Below are positions 55,021 to 64,000 of a stretch of DNA of 64,000 bases, piece after piece. Both the position numbers and the translations under genes were made by a program. The first letter of the stretch is position 1, and each line of letters starts with the position of its first letter. The notes under the pieces were generated by a model that ran no database searches, was not told the origin of the DNA, and saw nothing but the letters and a program-made list of their open reading frames with translations. Origin of the DNA: Methylobacterium sp. 17Sr1-1 (GTDB lineage Bacteria > Pseudomonadota > Alphaproteobacteria > Rhizobiales > Beijerinckiaceae); the NCBI RefSeq assembly GCF_003173775.1, contig NZ_CP029552.1, positions 1,344,001-1,408,000 of the forward strand, read 5' to 3'.

Positions 55021-56157
55021 ATGACCCCCTCCCCTCTGCCCGCCGACGTCTCGCCCGAGCGCGCCGTCGCAGCCATCTCGCGCTGGCTGGCGGTGGAGAG
55101 CCCGACGGATTCGGCGGACGGCGTCAACCGCATGATGGACCTCGTCGCCGACGAGGCCGCCAGCCTGAACCTGACCGCCGAGCGGGTGCCGGGCCGCGAC
55201 GGCTTCGGCGACAACCTGATCCTGCGGGCCGGCCCGCGGACGGGCGAGCCCGGCATCCTGGTCCTGTCCCACCTCGATACCGTGCATCCGATCGGCACGC
55301 TCGCCAACGATCTGCCGGTGCGGGTCGAGGGCGACCGGCTCTACGGCCCGGGCGTCTACGACATGAAGGGCGGCGCCTGGCTGGCGCTCCAGGCCTTCGC
55401 GGCGGCCGCCCGCGGGGGTGAGGCGCGGCGCCCCCTCACCTTCCTGTTCTCCAGCGACGAGGAGACCGGCTCGCAATCGACCCGCGGGCTGATCGAGGAT
55501 CTGGGGCGGACGAGCGCCGCGGTGCTGGTGACCGAGCCCGGCCGCGACGGCGGCAAGGTGGTGACCGGACGCAAGGGGGTCGGGCGCTTCGACGTCCATG
55601 TCGAGGGCCGTCCCTCGCATGCCGGCACCCGCCACGCCGACGGCCGCAACGCGATCCGGGAGGCCGCCCGGCTGATCCTGGAAATCGAGGGGATGACCGA
55701 TTATGCCCGCGGCGTGACCACCACGGTCGGGGTGATTTCCGGCGGCACCGCCGAGAACGTGGTGCCGCAGCATTGCCGCTTCGCCGTCGACCTGCGGGTC
55801 GTCACCGCGGCGGACGGGGAGGATTACGCGGGCCGGATCCTCGGGCTCTCCGCTGCGCAAGACTTTCGCGTGACGGTGACCGGCGGGATGAACCGGCCGC
55901 CCTACGCGTCGCACGCCGGCGCCGCCCTCTACGCCCATGCCCGGGCGCTGGCGCGGGACGAGCTCGGCTTCGAGCTCGGCGAGGTGCCGCTCACCGGCGG
56001 CGGCTCGGACGGCAACTTCACGGCGGCGCTCGGCATCCCGACCCTCGACGGCCTCGGCATCGACGGCGACGGGGCGCACACCCTGCAGGAATACGGCCTG
56101 ATCTCCTCGATCGCCCCGCGGATGCGGCTGATGCAGCGGCTGCTCGAGACGCTGTGA
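55021..56157 (+). CDS. M20-family metallopeptidase (carboxypeptidase G2 / ArgE-DapE type)
   Basis: A 378-residue zinc hydrolase. Zinc ligands and catalytic residues are visible: VLSHLDTVHP, the bridging Asp in YGPGVYDMKGG, the general base in FSSDEETGSQ, TEPGRDGG, and the last His in DGAHTLQEY. The dimerisation domain insert begins at GRKGVGRFDVHVEGRPSHAG. There is no signal peptide, so it is cytoplasmic. It resembles glutamate carboxypeptidase G2 more than ArgE. ATG 55021 follows GAGGCCCCCG. Confidence 0.92.
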   Translation: MTPSPLPADVSPERAVAAISRWLAVESPTDSADGVNRMMDLVADEAASLNLTAERVPGRDGFGDNLILRAGPRTGEPGILVLSHLDTVHPIGTLANDLPVRVEGDRLYGPGVYDMKGGAWLALQAFAAAARGGEARRPLTFLFSSDEETGSQSTRGLIEDLGRTSAAVLVTEPGRDGGKVVTGRKGVGRFDVHVEGRPSHAGTRHADGRNAIREAARLILEIEGMTDYARGVTTTVGVISGGTAENVVPQHCRFAVDLRVVTAADGEDYAGRILGLSAAQDFRVTVTGGMNRPPYASHAGAALYAHARALARDELGFELGEVPLTGGGSDGNFTAALGIPTLDGLGIDGDGAHTLQEYGLISSIAPRMRLMQRLLETL

Positions 56158-56274
56158 GATCGAAGGGCGGCGCGATCTTTCGCGCGTGCCCCGCGTTGCC
56201 GGCCCGCATCCTGCACGGATGCGGGATCGCCAAGAAGCCCAGGCAAGTAGCCCAGGCAGGAACCGCAGGCGCGC

Positions 56275-56862
56275 ATGACCGACCGCACCAATCCCTGGGT
56301 GACGCTCTCGCGCGAGCGGCGCTACGAGGACCGCTACCTCGGCGTCGACCTCGACCAGCTGCGGCACGAATCCGGCCGCGAGCACCCCCACGTCGCCCTG
56401 CGCTTCAAGGTGTACGGCGTCGCGGTGCTGCCGGTCGATCCCGCCGGCCGGGTCAGCCTGATCGGCCAGTACCGCTACGTGCTCGACCGCTTCACCTGGG
56501 AATTGCCCCGCGGCTCCGGCCCGGTCGGCGACGATGCCCTGGCCACCGCCCGGCGCGAATTGTCGGAGGAGACCGGCGACGAGGCGGAATCCTGGCTCGA
56601 GTTGCTGCGCCTCGACGCCTCGCCGGGCATCTCGAGCGAGCGGGTGCCGGCCTTCGTCGCCTGGAACCTGAAGCGCGGGCCGGCCCATCCGGACCCGCAG
56701 GAGAGCCTGCGGATGCGCCGCCTGCCCTTCGCCGAGGCGGTGGGCGAGGCCCTGTCGGGCGCGATCACCGACGGGCCGAGCGTGGCTTTGCTCCTGTGCC
56801 TGGCCGAGCGGGCCCGGCGCGGAGACCTGCCGGAGGACCTGCTCGCGCTGCTGCGGGGGTGA
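56275..56862 (+). CDS. Nudix hydrolase (ADP-ribose pyrophosphatase-like)
   Basis: A 195-residue enzyme. The Nudix box is present as ARRELSEETGD; the acidic residue earlier in the box appears as Asp (GDDALATA). VAVLPVDPAGRVSLIGQYRY and FTWELPRGSG resemble NudF-type ADP-sugar pyrophosphatases. ATG 56275. It starts 117 nt after the peptidase gene and may be co-transcribed with it. The substrate is inferred only from overall layout. Confidence 0.88.
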   Translation: MTDRTNPWVTLSRERRYEDRYLGVDLDQLRHESGREHPHVALRFKVYGVAVLPVDPAGRVSLIGQYRYVLDRFTWELPRGSGPVGDDALATARRELSEETGDEAESWLELLRLDASPGISSERVPAFVAWNLKRGPAHPDPQESLRMRRLPFAEAVGEALSGAITDGPSVALLLCLAERARRGDLPEDLLALLRG

Positions 56863-56953
56863 CGACGCGGCCGGCATGGGAGATCCTTGCGGCAGGCACG
56901 GAGCCGCGTGCTAGGATGCCGACCGCAGGAACGCCACCGACAGGTTCAGCGCG

Positions 56954-57505
56954 ATGAAGCCGCTCCCGCAGACCCGCATGAGCGTCGACGAGTACTTGGC
57001 CTGGAGCGAGGACAATCCGGGACGCTACGAACTCGTGCAGGGCGAGATGTTCGCGATGGCGGCCGAGCGGGCGCGTCATGCCATGACCCGCGTTGCGGTC
57101 TTCGACGCTCTGCGAGGCGCGGTGCGTGCCGCGGGAGTGACGTGCCGGGCGATGCCGGATGGAATGACCGTCCGCATCGACGCATATACCGCCTACGAGC
57201 CGGACGCCCTGGTCTATCGCGGGCCCCGGATCGACCCGAACGCAGTCGAGGTGAAGAGCCCGATCATCGTCGTCGAAGTCTCGTCGCCCAGCACCCGCCG
57301 CACTGACGCGAGCGAGAAGCTGACCGGCTACTTCCGGGTGCCGAGCATCCACCACTACCTGATGGTCGATCCCGACCGCCGGACGATCGTCCATCATCGC
57401 CGGTCAGGCGACGGGATCGAGAGCACCTTCCTTCAGGACGGCATCCTCGTCCTCGACCCGCCGGGCCTCGAACTCCCGGTGGCGTCGCTGTTCGAGGAGC
57501 CCTGA
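56954..57505 (+). CDS. Uma2-family (DUF820) restriction-endonuclease-fold protein
   Basis: A 183-residue protein with the PD-(D/E)XK fold. The N-terminal SVDEYLAWSEDNPGRYELVQ and GEMFAMA, the acidic pair YEPDALVY and PIIVVEVSSPSTRRTDASEK, and YLMVDPDRRTIVHHRR are all characteristic. The catalytic carboxylates would be the Asp of EPDALV and the Glu of VEVSS, with Lys in SEKL. Uma2 proteins are abundant in cyanobacteria and scattered elsewhere, and their role is unclear. Confidence 0.88.
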   Translation: MKPLPQTRMSVDEYLAWSEDNPGRYELVQGEMFAMAAERARHAMTRVAVFDALRGAVRAAGVTCRAMPDGMTVRIDAYTAYEPDALVYRGPRIDPNAVEVKSPIIVVEVSSPSTRRTDASEKLTGYFRVPSIHHYLMVDPDRRTIVHHRRSGDGIESTFLQDGILVLDPPGLELPVASLFEEP

Positions 57506-57573
57506 GGCCGCGGCTTGACCCTCCCGGCAGCGAATGCGACAGGCGGCCCAACATCTTGCGCACGGGCCCCTGC

Positions 57574-58569
57574 ATGACCGCCTCCCTCGACCTCCTCGTC
57601 CTCGGCAACGCCATCGTCGACGTGATGGCCCGCACCGACGAGGCCTTCCTGGTGCGCGAGGGCGTGCACAAGGGCGCGATGCAGCTCATCGACGAGGCGC
57701 GGGCCGAGCACCTGTTTCAAGTGATGGGCCCGGCCACGATCATCTCGGGCGGCTCGGGCGCCAACACGGCGGTGGGTGCGGCCGTCCTCGGGGCGCGGGC
57801 GGGCTTCATCGGCAAGGTGCGCGACGACGAGCTCGGCCGCCTCTTCGCCCACGACCTCAACGCGACGGGCGTGTCGTTCAGCGTCGCCCCGGCCACCGAG
57901 GGCCCGGCCACCGCTCGCTGCTTCGTGCTGGTGACGCCGGACGGCGAGCGCACCATGAACACCTATCTCGGCGCCTGCCAGGGCCTCTCCGCGGCGGATG
58001 TCGACGAGGAGACGGTGCGGAGCGCCCGTCACGTCTACCTCGAGGGCTACCTGTGGGACCCGCCGGCCGCCAAGGAGGCGTTCCGCAAGGCCGCCCAGAT
58101 CGCCCACGGCGCCGGCAACACGGTCGCGCTGACCCTGTCGGACGCGTTCTGCGTCGACCGCTACCGCGACGAGTTCCTCGGGCTGATCCGCGACGGCAGC
58201 CTCGACATCCTGTTCGCCAACATCCACGAGCTGAAGAGCCTGTACCAGACCGCCGACGCCGACACGGCGCTGGCGGCCCTGCGGCAGGAGACGGGGCTCC
58301 TCGGCGTCGTCACCCGCTCCGAGGAGGGCGCCCTGGTGGTGTCGGGGGCGGAGACGAAGGCGGTACCGGCCTCGCCGGTGCGCGAGGTGGTCGACACGAC
58401 CGGCGCCGGCGACCTGTTCGCGGCGGGCTTCCTCGCCGGCCTCGCCCGCGGCCTCGACCATGCCGATTGCGCCCGCCTCGGCGCGGTCGCGGCCGCCGAG
58501 GTGATCTCGCATCTCGGCGCGCGGCCGCAGGGAGACCTCAAGGCGCTGGCGCAGCAGGCGGGCCTGTAA
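57574..58569 (+). CDS. PfkB-family carbohydrate kinase, adenosine-kinase type
   Basis: A 331-residue ribokinase-fold enzyme. ATG 57574 (MTASLDLLVLGNAIVDVMA). Features are SGGSGANTAVGAAVLGARAG, GKVRDDELGRLFAHDL and the catalytic anion-hole motif VVDTTGAGDLFAAGFLAGL. The alphaproteobacterial version is usually annotated as adenosine kinase; AMP formation from adenosine would salvage nucleosides. It is followed by ugpE after 105 nt without a clear terminator. Confidence 0.9.
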   Translation: MTASLDLLVLGNAIVDVMARTDEAFLVREGVHKGAMQLIDEARAEHLFQVMGPATIISGGSGANTAVGAAVLGARAGFIGKVRDDELGRLFAHDLNATGVSFSVAPATEGPATARCFVLVTPDGERTMNTYLGACQGLSAADVDEETVRSARHVYLEGYLWDPPAAKEAFRKAAQIAHGAGNTVALTLSDAFCVDRYRDEFLGLIRDGSLDILFANIHELKSLYQTADADTALAALRQETGLLGVVTRSEEGALVVSGAETKAVPASPVREVVDTTGAGDLFAAGFLAGLARGLDHADCARLGAVAAAEVISHLGARPQGDLKALAQQAGL

Positions 58570-58674
58570 AAGCCCCCGCTTTCGTCAGAGCTTGACCGGT
58601 GCTAGGAGCGTCGCACGCCCGTCACGCGCGTGCGGCACCGACGTCAAGAAACCATCCGCCAGGGAGCGGCCCCG

Positions 58675-59517
58675 TTGGTCGAGAACCGCCGCTTCGGCAA
58701 CCTGATCCCGCACCTCGTGCTCTGCCTCGGGGTCGGCATCGTCGTCTTCCCGGTCTACCTGGCGCTGATCGGCTCGACCCACGACGCCGCCACCATCGCC
58801 AACGGCCAGATGCCGCTCTGGCCCGGCGGCCACGGATTCGAGACCTACCGGCGCGCGCTGACCGAATCCGGCATGGCCGGCGCGCCGGTCGGGCTGATGC
58901 TCCTCAACAGCACGATCATGGCGCTCGCCATCGCGCTGGGAAAGATCTTCATCTCGCTCTTGTCGGCCTACGCGCTGATCTACTTCAAGTTTCCGTTCCG
59001 GCAGACCGCGTTTTGGGCGATCTTCGTCACCCTGATGCTGCCGGTCGAGGTGCGGATCTACCCGACCTACAAGGTCGCGGCCGATCTCCAGCTCCTCGAC
59101 ACCTATGCGGGCCTCGCCCTGCCGCTGATCGCCTCGGCGACCGCGACGCTGCTGTTTCGCCAGTTCTTCCTCACGGTGCCGAACGAGCTCGTCGAGGCCT
59201 CCCGCATCGACGGGGCCGGGCCGGTGCGGTTCTTCCTCGACACCCTGCTGCCGCTCTCGCGCACCACGATGGCGGCCCTGTTCGTGATCCAGTTCCTCTA
59301 CGGCTGGAACCAGTATCTCTGGCCGCTCCTCGTCACCACCCGCGACGACATGCAGACGGTGGTGATCGGCCTGCGCAAGATGACCTCGATCACCGACCAG
59401 CTCACCGAATGGCAGATCGTCATGGCGACCGCCGTGCTGGCGATGCTGCCGCCGGTCGTGGTGGTGTTCGCGATGCAGAAGCTGTTCGTGCGCGGCCTGG
59501 TGGAGACCGAGAAGTGA
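58675..59517 (+). CDS. ugpE: sn-Glycerol-3-phosphate ABC transporter permease UgpE
   Basis: A 280-residue permease. A TTG start at 58675 is proposed: AGGGAG lies 8-9 nt upstream, and the first residues (x-V-E-N-R) align with the M-I-E-N-R of E. coli UgpE, which has nearly the same length. Signature segments are [40 protein letters not shown] and [11 protein letters not shown], and the protein ends [10 protein letters not shown] like its E. coli counterpart. About six membrane spans. It should pair with UgpA, which is not in the window. ugpC follows after 28 nt. Confidence 0.9.
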   Translation: MVENRRFGNLIPHLVLCLGVGIVVFPVYLALIGSTHDAATIANGQMPLWPGGHGFETYRRALTESGMAGAPVGLMLLNSTIMALAIALGKIFISLLSAYALIYFKFPFRQTAFWAIFVTLMLPVEVRIYPTYKVAADLQLLDTYAGLALPLIASATATLLFRQFFLTVPNELVEASRIDGAGPVRFFLDTLLPLSRTTMAALFVIQFLYGWNQYLWPLLVTTRDDMQTVVIGLRKMTSITDQLTEWQIVMATAVLAMLPPVVVVFAMQKLFVRGLVETEK

Positions 59518-59545
59518 CCTCTTTCCGCACGATCGGATCGCCCTG

Positions 59546-60598
<1,053 letters not shown>

Positions 60599-60704
60599 TC
60601 GGAGGCGGACGGGCTTTCCCGCTCCCTCAGCCGCGTCGTATGCAAGCGGGACGGGATTTCCGGTCGAGGGAATCCGACGGCGCCATCCCGCGAACGGGAG
60701 GCGC

Positions 60705-61898
60705 ATGACGGGAGGCATCGTTTCCGTGCACAAACCGCTCGCCGGCATCAAGGTGCTCGAACTCGCCCGCATCCTGGCAGGACCCTGGATCGGCCAGCTC
60801 CTGGCGGATCTCGGCGCCGACGTGGTCAAGGTCGAGCGGCCGGGCGTCGGCGACGACACCCGCTCCTGGGGCCCGCCCTTCGTCGAGGGCGCCGACGGCG
60901 AAACACTCTCGGCCTCGTATTTCCACTCGGCGAATCGCGGCAAGCGCTCGGTCGCGGCGGATTTCGAGACCGCCGAGGGCCAGGCGATCGTCCGCAAGCT
61001 CGCCGCCCATGCCGACGTGGTGATCGAGAACTTCAAGGTCGGCGGGCTGAAGAAGTACGGCCTCGACCACGAGAGCCTGAGCGCCCTCAACCCGCGGCTC
61101 ATCACCTGCTCGGTCACCGGCTTCGGCCAGGACGGGCCCTACGCGCCGCGGGCCGGCTACGACTTCATGATCCAGGGCCTCGGCGGGATCATGTCGCTCA
61201 CCGGCGAGCCGGCGGGCGAGCCGGTCAAGACCGCGGTCGCCTTCGCGGACGTGTTCACAGGGGTCTACGGCACCGTCGCGATCCTCGCCGCGCTCCAGGG
61301 CCGACACGCCACCGGCAAGGGCTGCCACATCGACATGGCGCTCCTCGACACCCAGGTCTCGGTGCTCGGCAACCAGGCGCTGGTCTACCTGGTGTCGGGA
61401 ATGCTGCCGCCGCGGATGGGCAACGAGCACACCAGCATCGTGCCCTACCAGGTCTTTCCGACCGCGGACGGTCACATCATCGTCGCCTGCGGCAATGACG
61501 GCCAGTTCCAGAAGTTCTGCACCGTGCTCGGCACGACCTGGCACCTCGACCCGGACTATTCCACCAATCCGGGCCGGGTCACGCGGCGCGAGGTGCTGAT
61601 CCCGCTCATCGCGGCCGAGACGAGGCGTCACGCCAAGGCGGATCTGCTGGCGCGGCTCGGCGCCGTCAACGTCCCCTCCGGCCCGATCAACGACCTCGCC
61701 GAGGTGTTTTCCGATCCGCAGGTGGTGCATCGCGGCCTGCGCGTCGACTTAGCTGATCCGCGGGCGAAGGGCGGCACGATCCCGAGCGTACGCTCGCCGA
61801 TTGTTATCGACGGCGTGCCGATGGCGGCGGAGACCGCCTCGCCTCAGGTGGGGGATCATACCTCGAGCGTGCTGGCGGATCCGGCCTGGGGTGGGTGA
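60705..61898 (+). CDS. Class III (CaiB/BaiF family) CoA-transferase
   Basis: A 397-residue CoA-transferase. The N-terminal block PLAGIKVLELARILAGPWIG and LADLGADVVKVERPGVGDDT are conserved. The catalytic Asp is in YAPRAGYDFMIQGLGGIMSL. YQVFPTADGHIIVACGNDGQ and VPSGPINDLAEVFSDPQVVH complete the family pattern. ATG 60705 has GGGAGG just upstream. Substrates of close relatives include succinyl-, formyl- or mesaconyl-CoA donors; this one cannot be assigned. A small membrane protein gene begins 6 nt after its stop. Confidence 0.92.
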   Translation: MTGGIVSVHKPLAGIKVLELARILAGPWIGQLLADLGADVVKVERPGVGDDTRSWGPPFVEGADGETLSASYFHSANRGKRSVAADFETAEGQAIVRKLAAHADVVIENFKVGGLKKYGLDHESLSALNPRLITCSVTGFGQDGPYAPRAGYDFMIQGLGGIMSLTGEPAGEPVKTAVAFADVFTGVYGTVAILAALQGRHATGKGCHIDMALLDTQVSVLGNQALVYLVSGMLPPRMGNEHTSIVPYQVFPTADGHIIVACGNDGQFQKFCTVLGTTWHLDPDYSTNPGRVTRREVLIPLIAAETRRHAKADLLARLGAVNVPSGPINDLAEVFSDPQVVHRGLRVDLADPRAKGGTIPSVRSPIVIDGVPMAAETASPQVGDHTSSVLADPAWGG

Positions 61899-61904
61899 CG
61901 GACT

Positions 61905-62123
61905 ATGATCGCTGGCGTCGAGAATGCCCGCAGCGGCACCGCGCCTTCCGCTACGAATCCGGCGGATACCGGGTCCTGGGCGCAAGATTGTCGCGAGATG
62001 GAAGCCCGCCTGACACGTCGGATCGACGCCGTCAAGCGTGACATCGTCCTGACGACCGCCGGTCTGGTCATCGTCCAATATGTCGTGAATGTCGCCGTGA
62101 TTACGTTTTTCATATTGATGTAG
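61905..62123 (+). CDS. Small coiled-coil membrane protein
   Basis: A 72-residue protein with ATG 61905, 6 nt after the CoA-transferase stop. The helix CREMEARLTRRIDAVKRDIV leads into one C-terminal membrane span (LTTAGLVIVQYVVNVAVITF). Helix-then-anchor short proteins of this sort, resembling the end of DUF1640/CCDC90-like proteins, are common in alphaproteobacteria. It may be a truncated relative. Function unknown. Confidence 0.65.
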   Translation: MIAGVENARSGTAPSATNPADTGSWAQDCREMEARLTRRIDAVKRDIVLTTAGLVIVQYVVNVAVITFFILM

Positions 62124-62149
62124 GTTGGCTGGAACAGGGACAAGATCGC

Positions 62150-62310
62150 GCGGGATCCCCTCTCCCGTGTGGGAGAGGGGTAGGGGTGAGGGTGGAGACG
62201 GTTCGGAATTAAGCTCGACGGTTGAGCTGTCAGCAGGACAGTCACAGCTTTACTGCGGAAGCGCGCCACCCTCACCCCTGGCCCCTCTCCCACACGGGAG
62301 AGGGGGGATC
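62150..62310. repeat. REPIN-like pair of inverted palindromes
   Basis: Left palindrome CCCCTCTCCC/GGGAGAGGGG at 62157-62180 followed by TAGGGGTGAGGGTGG. Right palindrome at 62282-62305 preceded by CCACCCTCACCCCTGG. The two units point at each other across a 66-nt spacer, so the whole can fold as one long hairpin with two side loops. Located between the small membrane gene and the TPP enzyme. Confidence 0.85.
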
Positions 62311-62372
62311 CTGTGCCTTCCTTACCGCCGTTCGCGCTAAGCAGCGCCGAGATCGAGATGGAGCACACACTC

Positions 62373-64000
62373 ATGACCGACGCCCCCCGCCCCCGCACCG
62401 GCGGGCAGATCCTGGTGGACCAGCTCGCCCGCCACGGCGTCGGCGACATCTTCTGCGTGCCAGGGGAAAGCTACCTCGCGGTGCTCGACGCGCTGCACGA
62501 TGCGCAGATCCGCCTCACCGTCTGCCGACAGGAGGGCGGCGCCGCCATGATGGCGGAGGCGCATGGCAAGCTGACGGGCAAACCCGGCATCTGCTTCGTC
62601 ACCCGCGGCCCCGGCGCCACCAACGCATCCCCCGGGCTGCACATCGCCCGGCAGGATTCGACCCCGATGATCCTGTTCGTCGGCCAGATCGAGCGGGCGG
62701 CGCGCGAGCGCGAGGCGTTCCAGGAGCTCGATTACCGGGCGGTGTTCGGCACCATCGCCAAGTGGGTGACCGAGATCGACAGCGCCGACCGCATCCCTGA
62801 GCTGATCGCCCGCGCCTTCCACGTCGCCACGGCCGGCCGGCCCGGCCCGGTGGTGATCGCGCTGCCCGAAGACATGCTCACCGAGACCGCGAGCGTGCCG
62901 GACGCGCCCGCCTTCAAGCCGGTCGAGACCCATCCGGCGCTCGCCCAGATGGTCGAACTCCAGAACCTCCTGGCCAAGGCCGAGAGGCCGTTCGCGATCC
63001 TCGGCGGCAGCCGCTGGTCGGAGCAGGCCGTGCGGCGCTTCGCCCGCTTCGCCGACCTGTTCTCGCTCCCGGTCGCCTGCTCGTTCCGGCGTCAGGGCAT
63101 GATCCCGGCCGACCACCGCTGCTATGCCGGCGACCTCGGCCTCGGCGTCAATCCGAAGCTGCTCGCCCGGATCAAGGAAGCCGACCTCCTGCTCCTCGTC
63201 GGCGGCCGGCTGTCCGAGATCCCGTCGCAGGGCTACACGCTCCTCGACATTCCGGGCCCGCGCCAGACGCTCGTCCACGTCCACCCGGACCCGGAGGAGC
63301 TCGGGCGCGTCTACAGCCCGGCCCTCGCGATCAACGCGAGTCCCACCGCCTTCGCGGCGGCGATCGAGACGGTGCAGCCGCCCCGCGCCCTGCCCTGGGC
63401 CGCCGGCACCGAGGCGCTGCACGCCGATTACCTGACCTGGAGCGACCCGACCCGGATCACCACGCCGGGCACGCTCCAGATGGGTGGCGTGATGGCGCAT
63501 TTGCGCGAGGTGCTGCCGGCGGACGCGATCCTGTGCAACGGGGCCGGCAACTTCGCCACCTGGGTCCACCGCTTCTGGCCGTTCCGCGCCCATGACGGCC
63601 AGCTCGCCCCGACCTCGGGCTCGATGGGCTACGGCGTGCCCGCCGCCATCGGCGCCAAGCGGCTCCTGCCGGAGCGCACCGTGGTGGCGGTGTCGGGCGA
63701 CGGCGACTTCCTGATGAACGGCCAGGACTTCGCCACAGCGGTCCAGTACGACCTCCCCGTCATCATCATCCTGGTCGATAACGGGATGTACGGCACGATC
63801 CGGATGCACCAGGAGCGCGAATATCCCGGCCGCGTCTCCGGCACCGCCCTGCGCAACCCCGACTTCGCCGCCTACGCGAAGGCCTTCGGCGGCTACGGCG
63901 AGCGGGTCGAGCGGACCGAGGATTTTCCGGCGGCGCTGGCGCGGGCGATCGAATCGGGCCTGCCGGCGATCCTGCACTGCCCGATCGACCCCGAGGCGAT
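62373..64000 (+). CDS. Thiamine-pyrophosphate enzyme, acetolactate-synthase-like (3' end outside the window)
   Basis: About 542 residues are visible. The PYR domain carries the catalytic Glu in VCRQEGGAAMMAEAHGKLTG and FVTRGPGATNASPGLHIARQ. A central FAD/ADP-type domain follows. The PP domain has GSMGYGVPAAIGAKRLLPER and the TPP/Mg motif VAVSGDGDFLMNGQDFA...LVDNGMYGTI. ATG 62373 is used; ATG 62358 is an in-frame alternative. It resembles the large catalytic subunit of acetolactate synthase, but the rhizobial group it belongs to is often annotated only as TPP-binding protein. No small regulatory subunit gene is visible. Confidence 0.88.
   Translation, partial: MTDAPRPRTGGQILVDQLARHGVGDIFCVPGESYLAVLDALHDAQIRLTVCRQEGGAAMMAEAHGKLTGKPGICFVTRGPGATNASPGLHIARQDSTPMILFVGQIERAAREREAFQELDYRAVFGTIAKWVTEIDSADRIPELIARAFHVATAGRPGPVVIALPEDMLTETASVPDAPAFKPVETHPALAQMVELQNLLAKAERPFAILGGSRWSEQAVRRFARFADLFSLPVACSFRRQGMIPADHRCYAGDLGLGVNPKLLARIKEADLLLLVGGRLSEIPSQGYTLLDIPGPRQTLVHVHPDPEELGRVYSPALAINASPTAFAAAIETVQPPRALPWAAGTEALHADYLTWSDPTRITTPGTLQMGGVMAHLREVLPADAILCNGAGNFATWVHRFWPFRAHDGQLAPTSGSMGYGVPAAIGAKRLLPERTVVAVSGDGDFLMNGQDFATAVQYDLPVIIILVDNGMYGTIRMHQEREYPGRVSGTALRNPDFAAYAKAFGGYGERVERTEDFPAALARAIESGLPAILHCPIDPEA

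Noticed and set aside
60705..64000. Idea that the CoA-transferase and TPP enzyme form an oxalate (frc-oxc) pair
   Set aside because: The TPP enzyme resembles acetolactate synthase, not oxalyl-CoA decarboxylase, in its PYR-domain sequence; a repeat and another gene separate the two.

Overview
The window is high-GC chromosomal DNA from an alphaproteobacterium of the Hyphomicrobiales, most likely Methylobacterium or a close relative. This is inferred from very strong GC bias at third codon positions, an AccD without its zinc cysteines, an IalB-family protein, an Omp25/31-type porin, and short palindromic repeats between genes. No rRNA, CRISPR array, transposase, phage or plasmid gene was found. 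One tRNA (Ser, GGA) is present. The gene content is mostly housekeeping and transport.

Layout. 1-3.4 kb: the 5' part of an OmpR-type response regulator, then a NitT/TauT-type ABC importer (ATPase, permease, binding protein). 3.5-9.6 kb: small proteins, a lone receiver protein, tRNA-Ser, a GNAT enzyme, a dGTPase-like HD hydrolase divergent from erpA, a large periplasmic protein of unknown function and a 57-residue secreted peptide. 9.6-16.2 kb: a polysaccharide locus (phosphoglycosyltransferase, glycosyltransferase, export lipoprotein, and a divergent Wzz/Wzc-like protein with a dead kinase domain). 16.3-21.3 kb: a small secreted protein, an OpuCA-like ATPase, trpA, accD and folC. 21.5-23.6 kb: a porin-like barrel and a PHB-depolymerase-type esterase. 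23.6-28.6 kb: a complete C4-dicarboxylate module, dctB-dctD divergent from dctA, with a sigma-54 promoter in front of dctA. 28.7-34.9 kb: a frameshifted alpha/beta hydrolase, a CDF zinc exporter, an EF-G-like GTPase, a MaoC/HTD2-like dehydratase and a TRAP binding protein. 35.3-42.8 kb: one 2492-residue secreted-type protein joining a nuclease and a 5'-nucleotidase. 42.9-46.0 kb: a PfpI-type protein and a run of small, probably stress-related proteins including a cold-shock protein. 46.2-54.8 kb: a LysE exporter, a diguanylate cyclase, rlmN, IalB, an APH-like kinase, a GNAT protein and zapE. 55.0-64.0 kb: an M20 peptidase, Nudix, Uma2, an adenosine/ribokinase-family kinase, ugpE-ugpC, a class III CoA-transferase, a small membrane protein and the start of an acetolactate-synthase-like enzyme.

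How the genes work together. The dct cluster is a self-contained sensor, activator and transporter. The giant protein may degrade extracellular DNA to nucleosides and phosphate, and a weak Pho-box-like direct repeat lies upstream of it. Several transport genes are present without their usual partners: ugpEC without ugpBA, a TRAP binding protein without membrane subunits, and an OpuCA-like ATPase without a permease.

Non-coding structure is rich. A 103-105 nt element occurs three times, each copy overlapping a neighbour's TAG stop codon, and its terminal hairpin stays paired although the stem sequence differs. Other structures are a 14-nt triple repeat that creates ATGA-overlapping mini-cistrons in front of the phosphoglycosyltransferase, a REPIN-like pair of inverted palindromes near 62.2 kb, and several hairpin arrays.
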